Shown here: one piece after another, positions 1 through 8,914 of the stretch
Layout of the letters: each line of letters starts with the position of its first letter
Numbering within the stretch: position 1 is the first letter of the stretch
Assembly: GCA_949298545.1 (NCBI GenBank)
Contig: CASFWX010000018.1
Coordinates: forward strand, 1 to 46,424
Reading direction: 5' to 3'
DNA from: an uncultured Verrucomicrobiota bacterium
Lineage (GTDB): Bacteria > Verrucomicrobiota > Verrucomicrobiia > Opitutales > Intestinicryptomonadaceae
DNA: 46,424 bases
Notes under the pieces: generated by a model
What the model was told of the DNA's origin: nothing
The model's input: only the letters and a program-made list of their open reading frames with translations
The model's database searches: none
Position numbers and translations under genes: made by a program

Positions 1-1
1 C

Positions 2-523
2 TGCCGCTTTTTGCGCAACGAGATGCTGGCAATGCGCTTTGAGATAGGATATGCTTTGGGAGTTTGGAGCGAGGGAGTATTCTCGCGCAATATTGTCGTC
101 CGCGACTGCCTTTTCGATTCCCCCAACTCCACTGGGACTACGGTCGGCGGCTACGAGTGCTCCATCATGACCGGCGCGTACATTAAAAACTACAACGCCT
201 CTGAACTTCCAGCCGTTCCAGTCGCGGAGGATATTCTTTTCGAGAATAATGTCTTTAAAAACTCCTTCGGGTTGGTCGCAAGGCTGATGTCGGCAAAAAA
301 CATGATTTTTAAAGGCAACACCTTTATCGACGAGCTTCCGCGCAAGCTTGAAAAAGATTACCGCGCATGCTTTTATATAACCGATTCTTCCGATATAAAA
401 ATTCTGGAAAATTCTTGGGTGAAGTCGCCGTATGCGCCAAATCCCAGAATAATTGCGGATTCATCATCAAAAAATATCGTACTCTGGGATAATAAAATAA
501 TCGATAAGGACGAGGAGAAATAG
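2..523 (+). CDS. C-terminal part of a right-handed parallel beta-helix protein (5' end outside window)
   Basis: The reading frame is open from base 2 with no convincing start, so the gene begins upstream of the window and only about the last 173 residues are visible. They carry the short irregular repeats of a parallel beta-helix, each rung with an Asn-rich turn: DILFENNVFKNS, NMIFKGNTFID, DIKILENSWVK and NIVLWDNKIID. Such solenoids are typical of polysaccharide lyases and glycosidases such as pectate-lyase-like or GH28/GH110-like enzymes, but no catalytic residues can be assigned from this fragment. It ends 4 bases before the next gene, a secreted glycosidase, so both probably belong to one glycan-degradation operon. 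The fold assignment is fairly safe; the enzymatic activity is unknown. Confidence 0.75.
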   Translation, partial: CRFLRNEMLAMRFEIGYALGVWSEGVFSRNIVVRDCLFDSPNSTGTTVGGYECSIMTGAYIKNYNASELPAVPVAEDILFENNVFKNSFGLVARLMSAKNMIFKGNTFIDELPRKLEKDYRACFYITDSSDIKILENSWVKSPYAPNPRIIADSSSKNIVLWDNKIIDKDEEK

Positions 524-527
524 CGCA

Positions 528-2444
528 ATGGCGATAAGATTATCGGTTGTCGCGCGGTATGTGGTCGCATTTTCGTGCCTTTGCAATTTGTCTTTATCGG
601 GCTTGGCTGCCGAACCTAAGGCAAGGGAGTCGCGTTTTGGAGTATGCGCGCATTTCATGTGGATGAAAGACGAACGCGACCGCTTGGATCTCTGCCTCGA
701 TGCAATGAAAGAATGCGGGATTGGGTATTTCCGCACGGAAACCTCGTGGGTTGCCGCACAGCCTGAAAAGGGCGCGCCGTTTAATTTCGATTCTTGGGAC
801 GAGGTTCTCGATGGGGCGAAGCGCCGCGGCTTGAGGGTGGACGCGCTGTTGACGGGCGGCGTTCCGCCGTTTGCCAGGCATATAGCAGACAATCTCGGGG
901 CGGCTTCGGAGTTCGCGCGCGCGGTGGTTTCACACAGCGGGTTGAAAAACTGGGAAGTCATGAACGAGCCGAATCTTTCCCACTACTGGTATCGAGAACC
1001 TTCTCCTAAAGAGTATGCCGGACTATTGAAGGCTTTTTACTCCGCGGTAAAAAAAGCCGATCCCAATGCTACGGTTATGTTCGCCGGAGTGGCAGGAGTG
1101 CCTTTGGAATTCATAGAAGCGGTCTTCAAAGAGGGCGGAACGGAGCATTTCGACGAGATGAATATCCATCCCTACCAGTGGTACGGCATTCCCGAATACC
1201 CTTTGATCAGGGATATCGGCGCTCTCAAAGAGTTGATGAAGAAATATGGCGTTGGCGACAAGCCGATTTCAATCACGGAAATGGGGCACTCCACAGGAAA
1301 ATTGAAGACACCGCAAATCTTTGCTTCCGCGCTCAGGAGCTTGGGTTTGGATCCGCGCCGGATCGAATATGCCGTGATAGAAGACGCGAGGGCAAATTCA
1401 AATAGCTTGGGACTTTTCGAGAGGATCGGGGCATTAATCGACGGCGCGAGAATCCAAAAAAAAATTTCATTTTCGGAGATAGGGAAGCTCAATCCCAAAA
1501 ATAATCCCGTCCTCGTCATGCCTTTTGACGAATCTTTCCCCCACTCGGAAATTCCCGCGCTCACGGACTATATCAATGCGGGCGGAACAGTGCTATTTCC
1601 CGGGGGCTACCCGTTATGGTACGATATAGTTTTCGACGCAGACGGGCACTCCAGGAAAGTTGCCCGCATGGATGCCGGTTGCAAAGCCTTGGGCATTCCG
1701 CCCCAAAAGATAGTCGCTCCCATAAAGGGGTCTGTCCATTTCACATATTTCGACTCAGTGGAGCCTGCGGAGGGCTTCGCGGAGATAAAGCCTGAGGGTG
1801 AATTTGTCGCGCGTTGCTTGCCTGATCCCGAAGCCGGCAGCGGATACAGCATAGTTCCGATTCTGCTCGGAGTTTGGAAAGACGAACGCGGAGAGACTCA
1901 AAAATCTCCCGCGGCTGCGATATACAAAAAGCGCGGCGGAGGAAACATAATTTGCTGCACGTCCTTTATAGACGAAGTTGTCCCGCAAGACATGCAGGCA
2001 AATTATACCGTGCGTGAAATGCTTCTTTGCTATGCTTTGGGCATAAAAAAAATCGCGGTGTATTGCCTGCGCGATAGCGGATATGGCATTTCGCGAGAGG
2101 AAAACTTTGGCATTGTCGGGAAGAATATGGAAAAGAAGCCTCTGTTTTACGCCTACAAAACGTTGACGGAAAAGCTGGGGGAACTTTCAAAGCCGGCGTA
2201 CATGGAAAAGGACGGACTTTTCGTCGTAAATTGGGTTCGCCCGGAAGACGGCGGAAAAGTTTGGGCGTTCTGGTCTGCGCGCGGCATTAAAGCATTTGAT
2301 TTTAATTCTCCGGAAAAATATGTTTTTTTCGATGTTTGCGGAAAAGAGATTGCCGCGCCCGTTGCGGAGAGCGGGAAGATGAAGGCTGGTCCCTCTCCCG
2401 TGTACGCCGAGCTTAAAAAATCAACTGCACTAACTGAAAAATAA
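528..2444 (+). CDS. Secreted clan-A (GH39/GH5-like) glycoside hydrolase with an inserted domain
   Basis: A 638-residue protein with a signal peptide (about residues 1-28, ending near LSGLAA). Residues 35-255 look like a clan-A (beta/alpha)8 barrel: WEVMNEPN places the probable acid/base at Glu147 (NEP motif), and SITEMGHST places the probable nucleophile at Glu251. The usual barrel end of this type of enzyme (gradual Y-L-D-G then a 'fGl..k..pKPayyAyktL' segment) appears only at about residues 490-560. Between lie about 230 residues, including a flavodoxin/GATase-like stretch (VLVMPFDES, then ALTDYINAGGTVLFPGG). This resembles a domain inserted into the barrel. The C-terminus is probably a small beta-sandwich. 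It sits 4 bp after the beta-helix gene and 8 bp before the next secreted protein. Substrate unknown; GH39-like is a family-level guess. Confidence 0.75.
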   Translation: MAIRLSVVARYVVAFSCLCNLSLSGLAAEPKARESRFGVCAHFMWMKDERDRLDLCLDAMKECGIGYFRTETSWVAAQPEKGAPFNFDSWDEVLDGAKRRGLRVDALLTGGVPPFARHIADNLGAASEFARAVVSHSGLKNWEVMNEPNLSHYWYREPSPKEYAGLLKAFYSAVKKADPNATVMFAGVAGVPLEFIEAVFKEGGTEHFDEMNIHPYQWYGIPEYPLIRDIGALKELMKKYGVGDKPISITEMGHSTGKLKTPQIFASALRSLGLDPRRIEYAVIEDARANSNSLGLFERIGALIDGARIQKKISFSEIGKLNPKNNPVLVMPFDESFPHSEIPALTDYINAGGTVLFPGGYPLWYDIVFDADGHSRKVARMDAGCKALGIPPQKIVAPIKGSVHFTYFDSVEPAEGFAEIKPEGEFVARCLPDPEAGSGYSIVPILLGVWKDERGETQKSPAAAIYKKRGGGNIICCTSFIDEVVPQDMQANYTVREMLLCYALGIKKIAVYCLRDSGYGISREENFGIVGKNMEKKPLFYAYKTLTEKLGELSKPAYMEKDGLFVVNWVRPEDGGKVWAFWSARGIKAFDFNSPEKYVFFDVCGKEIAAPVAESGKMKAGPSPVYAELKKSTALTEK

Positions 2445-2452
2445 ACTATATT

Positions 2453-4690
2453 ATGATGAAAAAATACCTTGCCAGAAAGACAATCCGGTTATTCGCCGCA
2501 GCCGCATTTTTTGCGGCGTCGGCAAATTCATTAATCGCGTTAAAGCTTGAGGACAAGCACATTGAAGGGGCGTATTTCACCGTGCGCGACAATCCGAACG
2601 CTAAGATTTCGGCCTTTACGAAAGAAACGACCATAGCATCGGTGACGAGTGTGTTTGAGTCGGGCCGCAACTGGCGCATTTTTACGTTTACGTACCACAC
2701 GAAAGGGCAGGAGGAGGCGTTTTCCCTTCCCAAGGAACTGTTAGGGCTTTCATTTTACCAGCTGCCTTTCGGCAAAGACTTGGTTTACGACGTCCACACG
2801 GACGGGGAGATATGCGCGGTCGTTCACGACCATCCGAGCAACGATGCCGCCAAGCAGATGGAGGAGCAAGGGTTCAAGAAAATGGAGGGCGTAAAGCCGT
2901 TTCGCTTTCTGGGAATGAATGAAAAAGACAATCTTTCCCTGTATACCCGCAAGGTGAAAAAGGGCGATGTCCTGAAAAACATAAAGCCATGGGTTGTTTA
3001 TGCCGGGCTTGAGATGCCGCGCAATCTTAGAAGCGGGGAAACTCTCTACAACGGCATAATACTTCCGCGCCAATGGCCGCCGGATTACAATAAGGGCGAT
3101 AAGTATTTCGATCCGGCCGGCGATGAGCCAATGCCCGTGCCCTATTTGGAGAACAAGCCCAAGCTAATAAACATCAGCGTCGGGCGGCAGCTTTTTGTCG
3201 ACGATTTTCTCATTTCCAAAGGAAGTTTCGAGCGCGAGTACCACTATCCTAAAAAGTACGAGCACAATCCAGTTTTAAAGCCCGAAACAGAAATCGAAAA
3301 AGGCAAGCCCACACCTTTTAAGGATATGAAGACCGCTCCGGCCAGCGTTCCTAATTCCGGCGGCCTCTGGTGGAACGAGCAAAAGGGCGTTTACGAGCTT
3401 TGGTATAACGCCAGTTGGCACGGAACAATAGCATATGCCTATTCAAAGGACGGATTGACTTGGGAGCGCCCGAATCTTGGAATTTACGGGGACAACAACC
3501 AGCTGTTTCCCAGCGATGCGTTTATCGACAGCGGCGCCGCCTTCTATGATCCGTACGAGCCGGATCCCGCCAAGAAGTACAAGCAGTACAACATAGGCGG
3601 GCGCAACAACAGCCATGGAATGATGTGGTACAGCGCCGACGGTGCGGATTTCAATTACGACAAGCCGTTTTCCGCGGGGATATCCGCCGAGCGGACTACG
3701 ATATTCTACAATCCATTTCGCAAAAAGTGGATATACAGCTTGAGATGGCATACTTTCAACCGTGCGCACAGGTGCTATGCGGAGGGTGACGACTTCATGC
3801 ACGGCGCGTATTGGTCTCCCGAGGAAGTCGTCTACTGGATGCGCCCGGATAAGAATGACAAGCCCATAAAAAAATGGGCCCCAAAAACGGGTCTCTACAA
3901 TTTTGACGCGATAGCCTACGAAAGCTTGATAATAGGGTTCCTGAGTATCTGGTACGGGCCGTCGAACGAGGTTTGCTACTATGAGGGGCATCCGAAATAT
4001 ACCGCTGTAAAGTTCGCCTACAGCCGCGACGGTTTCCATTTCTCGCGCCCCGACTACCGCGAAGCCATAAAGTGGAGCGACGAGCAGTGGAAATGGGACA
4101 GGGGATATGTCCAGTCGATAAACGGCGGAATAACCGTTCACGGAGACGAAATCCGCATATGGTATGTCGGCGCGAAAGGATTCGGAAAAGGCGCTCCCAA
4201 AGACGACAAGTTTACCGTCCCCAAACTGCTGACGTCCACCGCAATGCACGGCAATTATTCCCTCGGATACGCCACTTTGCGCCGCGACGGATTTGTTTCT
4301 CTCAATTCACATGCCGACGGCAAGCCGGCTGAGATCCTAACCGAGCCGGTTCAATTCGCGGGATCTTATCTGTTTGTGAACGCAGATGCTCCAGAAGGCG
4401 CTCTCTACGCGCAGATAGAGGATATGAACGGCAAGGTGATAGAGCCTTATTCGTTTGAAAACTGCATACCAGCCAAGGGTGATTCAACCCGCGCGCGGAT
4501 AAAATGGCGCGGAGCTGAAAACATCGGCAAACTCGCCTATTTGCCGGTTCGATTCCGCTTTAAAATGGAGAACGGCAAATTTTACTCGTTCTGGGTTAGC
4601 GTCGCCGAGAACGGGCGCAGCGACGGTTATCTCGGGGCGGGAATGCCAGGCTGCCCGACGCCTGTGGACACGGTGGGCGACGGAAACTAA
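2453..4690 (+). CDS. Secreted GH32/GH43-like five-bladed beta-propeller protein
   Basis: A 745-residue protein starting at a tandem ATG pair, with a signal peptide (about residues 1-30, hydrophobic AAAAFFAASANSLIA). Residues about 30-230 form a beta-rich N-terminal domain of unknown type. From about residue 237 (GRQLFVDDFLI) to about 600 the sequence resembles the propeller proteins annotated as GH32/GH43-like in Planctomycetota and Verrucomicrobiota: GGLWWNEQKGVYELWYNAS, AYAYSKDGLTWERPNLGIYG and FAYSRDGFHFSRPDYREA are typical blade repeats with S-x-D-G-x-x-(W/F). A C-terminal beta-sandwich follows. It lies 8 bp after the preceding glycosidase, in the same probable operon, and a strong terminator follows. 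Catalytic residues cannot be assigned with confidence and the substrate is unknown. Confidence 0.65.
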   Translation: MMKKYLARKTIRLFAAAAFFAASANSLIALKLEDKHIEGAYFTVRDNPNAKISAFTKETTIASVTSVFESGRNWRIFTFTYHTKGQEEAFSLPKELLGLSFYQLPFGKDLVYDVHTDGEICAVVHDHPSNDAAKQMEEQGFKKMEGVKPFRFLGMNEKDNLSLYTRKVKKGDVLKNIKPWVVYAGLEMPRNLRSGETLYNGIILPRQWPPDYNKGDKYFDPAGDEPMPVPYLENKPKLINISVGRQLFVDDFLISKGSFEREYHYPKKYEHNPVLKPETEIEKGKPTPFKDMKTAPASVPNSGGLWWNEQKGVYELWYNASWHGTIAYAYSKDGLTWERPNLGIYGDNNQLFPSDAFIDSGAAFYDPYEPDPAKKYKQYNIGGRNNSHGMMWYSADGADFNYDKPFSAGISAERTTIFYNPFRKKWIYSLRWHTFNRAHRCYAEGDDFMHGAYWSPEEVVYWMRPDKNDKPIKKWAPKTGLYNFDAIAYESLIIGFLSIWYGPSNEVCYYEGHPKYTAVKFAYSRDGFHFSRPDYREAIKWSDEQWKWDRGYVQSINGGITVHGDEIRIWYVGAKGFGKGAPKDDKFTVPKLLTSTAMHGNYSLGYATLRRDGFVSLNSHADGKPAEILTEPVQFAGSYLFVNADAPEGALYAQIEDMNGKVIEPYSFENCIPAKGDSTRARIKWRGAENIGKLAYLPVRFRFKMENGKFYSFWVSVAENGRSDGYLGAGMPGCPTPVDTVGDGN

Positions 4691-4773
4691 TAAAGCTTTC
4701 GCAAGTTTCGCTCGGAGGGTTAATCTGCCGAGTTTCCCATTGGCTAAGTCCGGAGACAAATCTTGAAAAAGCT

Positions 4774-4808
4774 TCGGGGATTCCGCAAAGCGGATTCCCC
4801 GATTTTTT
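4774..4808 (+). terminator. Rho-independent terminator of the glycan-degradation operon
   Basis: A 13-bp stem (tcggggattccgc / gcggattccccga, one mismatch) with a 3-base loop is followed by six T residues. It lies 84 bp after the stop of the propeller gene. Confidence 0.85.
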
Positions 4809-4914
4809 ATGCTACAAATCCGCTTTTCCCACAAGGGCTCATTTATCAACGGGGGGGCAGATTTGCGGACTATAAAAAATACTCCCCGAATCAGGCTGGT
4901 CTTTGCCAAAAAAA

Positions 4915-6327
4915 TCAGTAAACCAGGTCTCTAAAATTTTTAACGCGGTGGAAAGTGATAATATTGCCGTCGTGCGCATTTGCTGCGTCTTCATCGCCGC
5001 TGCGAGACAAAATTATAAGGTCGTCCCCGTCTATGTCGAACGAAGCGTAGTGGCGCGATTCATAGGGCTTGTCGCTCTTTGTGACCAGCCCTGCGAAACA
5101 CCAATCGACGAGATTTTTAGAGAAGTGCAGAACCATGCGTTGGCGCTGTTCGCACGGCAGGCCGTTTACCCTGGGCTTGAGCCTGTCCGGGCGCGTCATC
5201 GAATAGGTTGCCTGGCTGCCGAGCATCCAAAATAGTTTCGTCTCTTTGTCGTAGAGTATGTGAAAGTACATCTGGCCGCCGGGCACTGGAAGAAACAGGC
5301 ACTTCTTGCCGCTCGGAACGGATTCGAGCCCGACCGTTATTGTGCCGTCGCCATTTTCGGAAACCTTAAATAAATTTGCGTAATTGACGGTTCCGGAATT
5401 GCATCTGGCGAGTATGTGCAGAGTCTTTTTTTCGGGGTCAAACCAGTAGTGGTCCGGATCGCTTATGCGGACTATGTTGGGCTCTAATGTGCCGATGGGG
5501 CTGAATTCCTTATAGTCAATCATCTTTCCCGATTTGTCTCTCTTTACGGACACGAGATTGCGTCCCGGATACTTTTGCTCGTAAAACGGGATTCCAAAAT
5601 ATTCCCAGGGAAATTGGTTCTCTCTAAAACCGGGCAGGAGATCGGCAAAGCATATCTCGTTGGAAAAGGTCCAGTTTTCAGCTTTTGTCAAGTCAGAGTC
5701 CTCTTTTGCGCGCATTACAACAGGCGCGAGTTCGCACGGCGTCCAGGTCATTGGCATGAGCCTGTTCTCAGTTCTGTGCATTATTGCCAGATAGATGTTG
5801 CCCTTGTCTTTCCAAACATTGGATTTGTCGTTCCAATAAAGCTCTTTCCCGCCCGAGCCTTTCAGAATTGCCGCTTGGCTCCAGGTCGAGCCATTGTCGT
5901 CGGAACGCATTATGCGAAGATCTCCGAAATTGCCGATGTAATATACGCTTTTGCCGGATTTAAATAAACGCCCGTGCACCATCTTTTCATTCGCACGCTC
6001 CGTCCAAGTTTTTCCACCGTCGTCGGAGGTCAGTATGTGGGCGTTTTTATTGTTGCCCAACTTCCCGTATTCATAAGCCGCTATCAGGCGTTTGCCGAAC
6101 CCGCGTATGATTGACGGAGAGAATGTCGGAATTTTTTTAGGATTTGGCGAACGCCCAACAACGACGTAATCCGGCGCCAATTCCCTCACGGGGGAAGCTT
6201 CCATAATTTGTTTTTCCCCGCCGTTTTCCCCAAAGATGGGCAATGATCCCAATATTATTGCCGCGCATGAGAAAATTCTTATTTTGGCTGCCATAGTTGT
6301 TTTTTTTCTTGTGATAAATCGTTGCAT
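4915..6327 (-). CDS. Secreted sialidase-like (BNR/Asp-box) six-bladed propeller protein
   Basis: A 470-residue protein with a signal peptide (hydrophobic FSCAAIILGSLPIFG). Two clear Asp boxes (S-x-D-x-G-x-x-W) are visible, SDDGGKTW (in ILTSDDGGKTWTER) and SDDNGSTW (in IMRSDDNGSTWSQ), which is the signature of the sialidase/neuraminidase propeller fold. Near the N-terminus IPTFSPSIIRG occupies the position of the family's RIP region, but the canonical Arg-Ile-Pro is not exact, so true sialidase activity is not certain. A second ATG at 6294 (Met12) also gives a good signal peptide and may be the real start; neither has a strong ribosome-binding site. The gene is convergent to the three upstream secreted proteins. 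It is probably another glycan-processing or glycan-binding protein. Confidence 0.7.
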   Translation of the reverse strand: MQRFITRKKTTMAAKIRIFSCAAIILGSLPIFGENGGEKQIMEASPVRELAPDYVVVGRSPNPKKIPTFSPSIIRGFGKRLIAAYEYGKLGNNKNAHILTSDDGGKTWTERANEKMVHGRLFKSGKSVYYIGNFGDLRIMRSDDNGSTWSQAAILKGSGGKELYWNDKSNVWKDKGNIYLAIMHRTENRLMPMTWTPCELAPVVMRAKEDSDLTKAENWTFSNEICFADLLPGFRENQFPWEYFGIPFYEQKYPGRNLVSVKRDKSGKMIDYKEFSPIGTLEPNIVRISDPDHYWFDPEKKTLHILARCNSGTVNYANLFKVSENGDGTITVGLESVPSGKKCLFLPVPGGQMYFHILYDKETKLFWMLGSQATYSMTRPDRLKPRVNGLPCEQRQRMVLHFSKNLVDWCFAGLVTKSDKPYESRHYASFDIDGDDLIILSRSGDEDAANAHDGNIITFHRVKNFRDLVY

Positions 6328-6429
6328 TGAGCTTTTGAAGTATTTTCTATTTCCTCTCTTTTGCTAGTCAAGTAGATTTTTTAGTTTTGAAATATTTTGA
6401 ATTTAATAATTTTACTTGCGAAAGTCGTT

Positions 6430-6687
6430 ATGATTTTCACTTTGAATTTTGATATGTACGACAAGGCGAAAATTAAGGCGAATATTTTACCCGCGGTAGC
6501 CAGTTTCTTGTGTCCTGGGCTTGGTCAAGCTTACGAAGGCCGATGGTTTGCGGCGGTATTTTTCTTTATTATTACTGCGGTGGGATATGCTTTCCTTCTT
6601 CCCTTGGGAATATGCGTCCATATCGTGACGATTTGCGAGGCGCTATTATACCATGCCCGCATACATTCTGCGGCAAAGGATTCTTAA
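6430..6687 (+). CDS. Small TM2-like two-helix membrane protein
   Basis: An 85-residue reading frame from ATG 6430 (an in-frame ATG at 6454 is equally possible). After a short charged start (DKAKIKANILPAV) it reads SFLCPGLGQAYEGRW, the pattern seen before the first helix in small TM2-like proteins, followed by two hydrophobic segments (AAVFFFIITAVGYAFLL and GICVHIVTICEALLY). Function is unknown. It stands alone, between a minus-strand sialidase-like gene and a TetR regulator, with no obvious partner. Existence as a gene is likely because the hydrophobic pattern and the PGLGQ motif are family-typical. Confidence 0.6.
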   Translation: MIFTLNFDMYDKAKIKANILPAVASFLCPGLGQAYEGRWFAAVFFFIITAVGYAFLLPLGICVHIVTICEALLYHARIHSAAKDS

Positions 6688-6926
6688 GATACAGTGGCTG
6701 CCGGCGCGGGGCAATTCCATAGCCGGAGCTTTAATTCCGCTGCGGGCAGATGTTCCACCTCCTTGCGCGACAGGAAAATGCGGAATTTAAAGCGCCGCGC
6801 GTTCCGCGTTTGGCAGCGGCGCACAGCTGAGGAAATCGGAGGGTGAAAAACGGCGCCGACGCTCAAAGGCAATCTAAAAGCTTGATTTCTCGCCAGCGAT
6901 TATAGAAAAACAGGCAATAAGATTTG

Positions 6927-7487
6927 ATGACTACAAAAGATAAAATATTGCGCGCAACTTTCTTATTGCTGCTTGAAAAAGGCTACGACAGGGTGAAGGT
7001 AGGGGATATCCAAGAGCGCATGGGCATAGCGCGCGGTTTGCCGTATAAATATTTTAAAAACAAATCCGAGCTAATATTTGCCGCCTGCAGAAAATTCTTC
7101 TACGACAGATATTTTATAGATGTGGATTATTCGAAAATATCCCTGAAGGAGTTTATAGATCATGTCGAGTTCGCATTGGCGCGCATGACCAGTCTCGACG
7201 GGGTCGAAGTTGAGATGCTGAAGTACAACACTCTCTATTCTGCAATGATACAGCATGACGCCGAATTTAAGCGGGAGGCGCAGGGGGAGTTCGACAAGGC
7301 GCGCGGCGTCATACGCAATGCCATAAAACGCGGGGAAATAAGGGATCTGCCGGAGAATTTTATAGGTGCGACGATATTGGCGATACTCGGGCGAACCAGC
7401 TACATCACCGATACTCCCTCAAATTCGTACATCTGCCGCCGCATGATGGAGGACGTAAGGCGTTTTTACGATCTCATAAAAAAGTGA
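6927..7487 (+). CDS. TetR/AcrR-family transcriptional regulator
   Basis: 186 residues from ATG 6927 (a TTG lies one codon earlier). The N-terminal 50 residues form a typical TetR DNA-binding domain: TKDKILRATFLLLLEKGYD, then the helix-turn-helix VGDIQERMGIARGLPYKYFKNKSELIFA. The remainder is the helical ligand-binding and dimerisation region, which does not identify the ligand. The gene lies 44 bp before glpT in the same orientation. TetR proteins usually bind about 15-16 bp palindromes; the only clear candidate sites in the window are the two palindromes upstream of the fadL-like gene at 12119-12163, so this protein is a candidate regulator of that porin. That link is inference. Confidence 0.9.
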   Translation: MTTKDKILRATFLLLLEKGYDRVKVGDIQERMGIARGLPYKYFKNKSELIFAACRKFFYDRYFIDVDYSKISLKEFIDHVEFALARMTSLDGVEVEMLKYNTLYSAMIQHDAEFKREAQGEFDKARGVIRNAIKRGEIRDLPENFIGATILAILGRTSYITDTPSNSYICRRMMEDVRRFYDLIKK

Positions 7488-7531
7488 TTTAAATAAAAGG
7501 TGTTTTGCAAAAATTAGCATTAGGATAATCC

Positions 7532-8890
7532 ATGATAAAATTTTTCCAGCCGCCGCCGCCAAAAAATCCCCTTCCGGAAGAAAAGATCGATTCCGAATAC
7601 GCGAAGCTCCGCAGAAGAGTTTTCTGCGGGATTTTCGTGGGATACGCGGGTTTTTATTTAATAAGGAAAAATTTTTCCCTTGCAATGCCCTATCTCGAAG
7701 ATGCGGGCTTTGAAAAATCTGATTTGGGTTGGGCGCTTTCTGCGGTAGCTTTTGCGTACGGGATAAGCAAGTTCGTGATGGGCAGCGTGTCCGACAGGAG
7801 CAACGCCCGCATATTTTTGCCGATGGGGCTTGCGCTGTCGGCTTTTCTCACAGCCCTGCTTGGACTCGCGGACTGGGCGACGGGCACGATATTCGCAATG
7901 GCGGCGATTTTATTTTTGCACGGCTGGTTCCAGGGAATGGGTTGGCCGCCGTGCGGGAGAGTGATGGTCCACTGGTTTTCGCACAATGAACGCGGAATGA
8001 AAATGTCCATATGGAATGTGGCGCACAATGTCGGAGGGCTTGCGATGGCGCCTTTGGCGCTTTTGGGAATGAAGCTGTTTGGAGGGGATTGGCGTTTGGG
8101 GATATTTCTGTTTCCCGCGTGCGCGGCAGTTTGCGTGGCGGGTTTGGCATATTGGCTAATTCGCGACACCCCGCAGTCTTGCGGCCTTCCTCCAATAGAA
8201 ATTTACAGGAACGACGCCGCAAAATCATATTCGTCTTCGGACGAAAAGGAGTTTTCAAGCAGGCAGATTTTCTTTGAACACGTCCTTAACAACGGGGCGC
8301 TTTGGAGCATAGCCGTGGCGAACGCGTTTGTTTATTTCGTGAGGTACGGGATTCTCGACTGGGCGCCAATTTATTTGCAGAACGAAAAAGGATTTGATTT
8401 CAGCAAAAGCGCCGGAGCTTATTTCGGATTCGAATTGGCGGGAATTCTTGGAACGATACTTTGCGGCTGGGTGTCGGACAAGTTTTTCAAGGGCAGGCGT
8501 TCTCCCGTAAACGCGCTGTTCATGGCATTGACGATGTTGGCTATACTCGTTTATTGGCTCAATCCCAAGGGGAATCCGACAGTCGACATAGCCGCGCTTT
8601 TTGCAATAGGCTTTCTCATATACGGGCCCGTCATGCTGATAGGCCTTCAAGCTTTGGACATGGTATCCAAGAAGGCCGCGGGAACTGCTGCCGGGTTTAC
8701 GGGTTTGTTTGGATATTTTGTCGGGACGGCGATTTTTGGAAATCTCGGAATGGGATACATAGTCCAGTACATGGGCTGGGGCAACAGTTTTATCCTAATA
8801 TTGTCCGCATGTGTCGTCACTATAGGGATAATGCTGGCAAATTCTTTCCTCGAGATGAAAACGCCTTGCACTACTGCAAAAAAACCATAA
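7532..8890 (+). CDS. glpT: Glycerol-3-phosphate transporter, OPA family of the major facilitator superfamily
   Basis: A 452-residue inner-membrane protein with about 12 hydrophobic segments, the usual length for GlpT. It takes up sn-glycerol-3-phosphate in exchange for inorganic phosphate. Family signatures are visible: YLIRKNFSLAMPYL near the start, GWFQGMGWPPCGRVMVHWFS in the middle of the first half, and VRYGILDWAPIYL in the second half. Residues corresponding to the binding-site Arg45, His165 and Arg269 of the E. coli protein are at Arg45, His165 and Arg271 here. The related hexose-phosphate carrier UhpT is the main alternative, but the neighbouring glpD gene, 24 bp downstream, argues for glycerol-3-phosphate. 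Confidence 0.88.
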   Translation: MIKFFQPPPPKNPLPEEKIDSEYAKLRRRVFCGIFVGYAGFYLIRKNFSLAMPYLEDAGFEKSDLGWALSAVAFAYGISKFVMGSVSDRSNARIFLPMGLALSAFLTALLGLADWATGTIFAMAAILFLHGWFQGMGWPPCGRVMVHWFSHNERGMKMSIWNVAHNVGGLAMAPLALLGMKLFGGDWRLGIFLFPACAAVCVAGLAYWLIRDTPQSCGLPPIEIYRNDAAKSYSSSDEKEFSSRQIFFEHVLNNGALWSIAVANAFVYFVRYGILDWAPIYLQNEKGFDFSKSAGAYFGFELAGILGTILCGWVSDKFFKGRRSPVNALFMALTMLAILVYWLNPKGNPTVDIAALFAIGFLIYGPVMLIGLQALDMVSKKAAGTAAGFTGLFGYFVGTAIFGNLGMGYIVQYMGWGNSFILILSACVVTIGIMLANSFLEMKTPCTTAKKP

Positions 8891-8914
8891 TAAGACGATA
8901 ATAACCTGTAAGAC

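Noticed and set aside
3443-4249. 268-codon minus-strand frame
   Set aside because: Shadow of the propeller gene at 2453-4690.
4850-4856. Run of seven G
   Set aside because: It lies in the gap between convergent genes, not in a promoter spacer or a reading frame, so no switch function is suggested.
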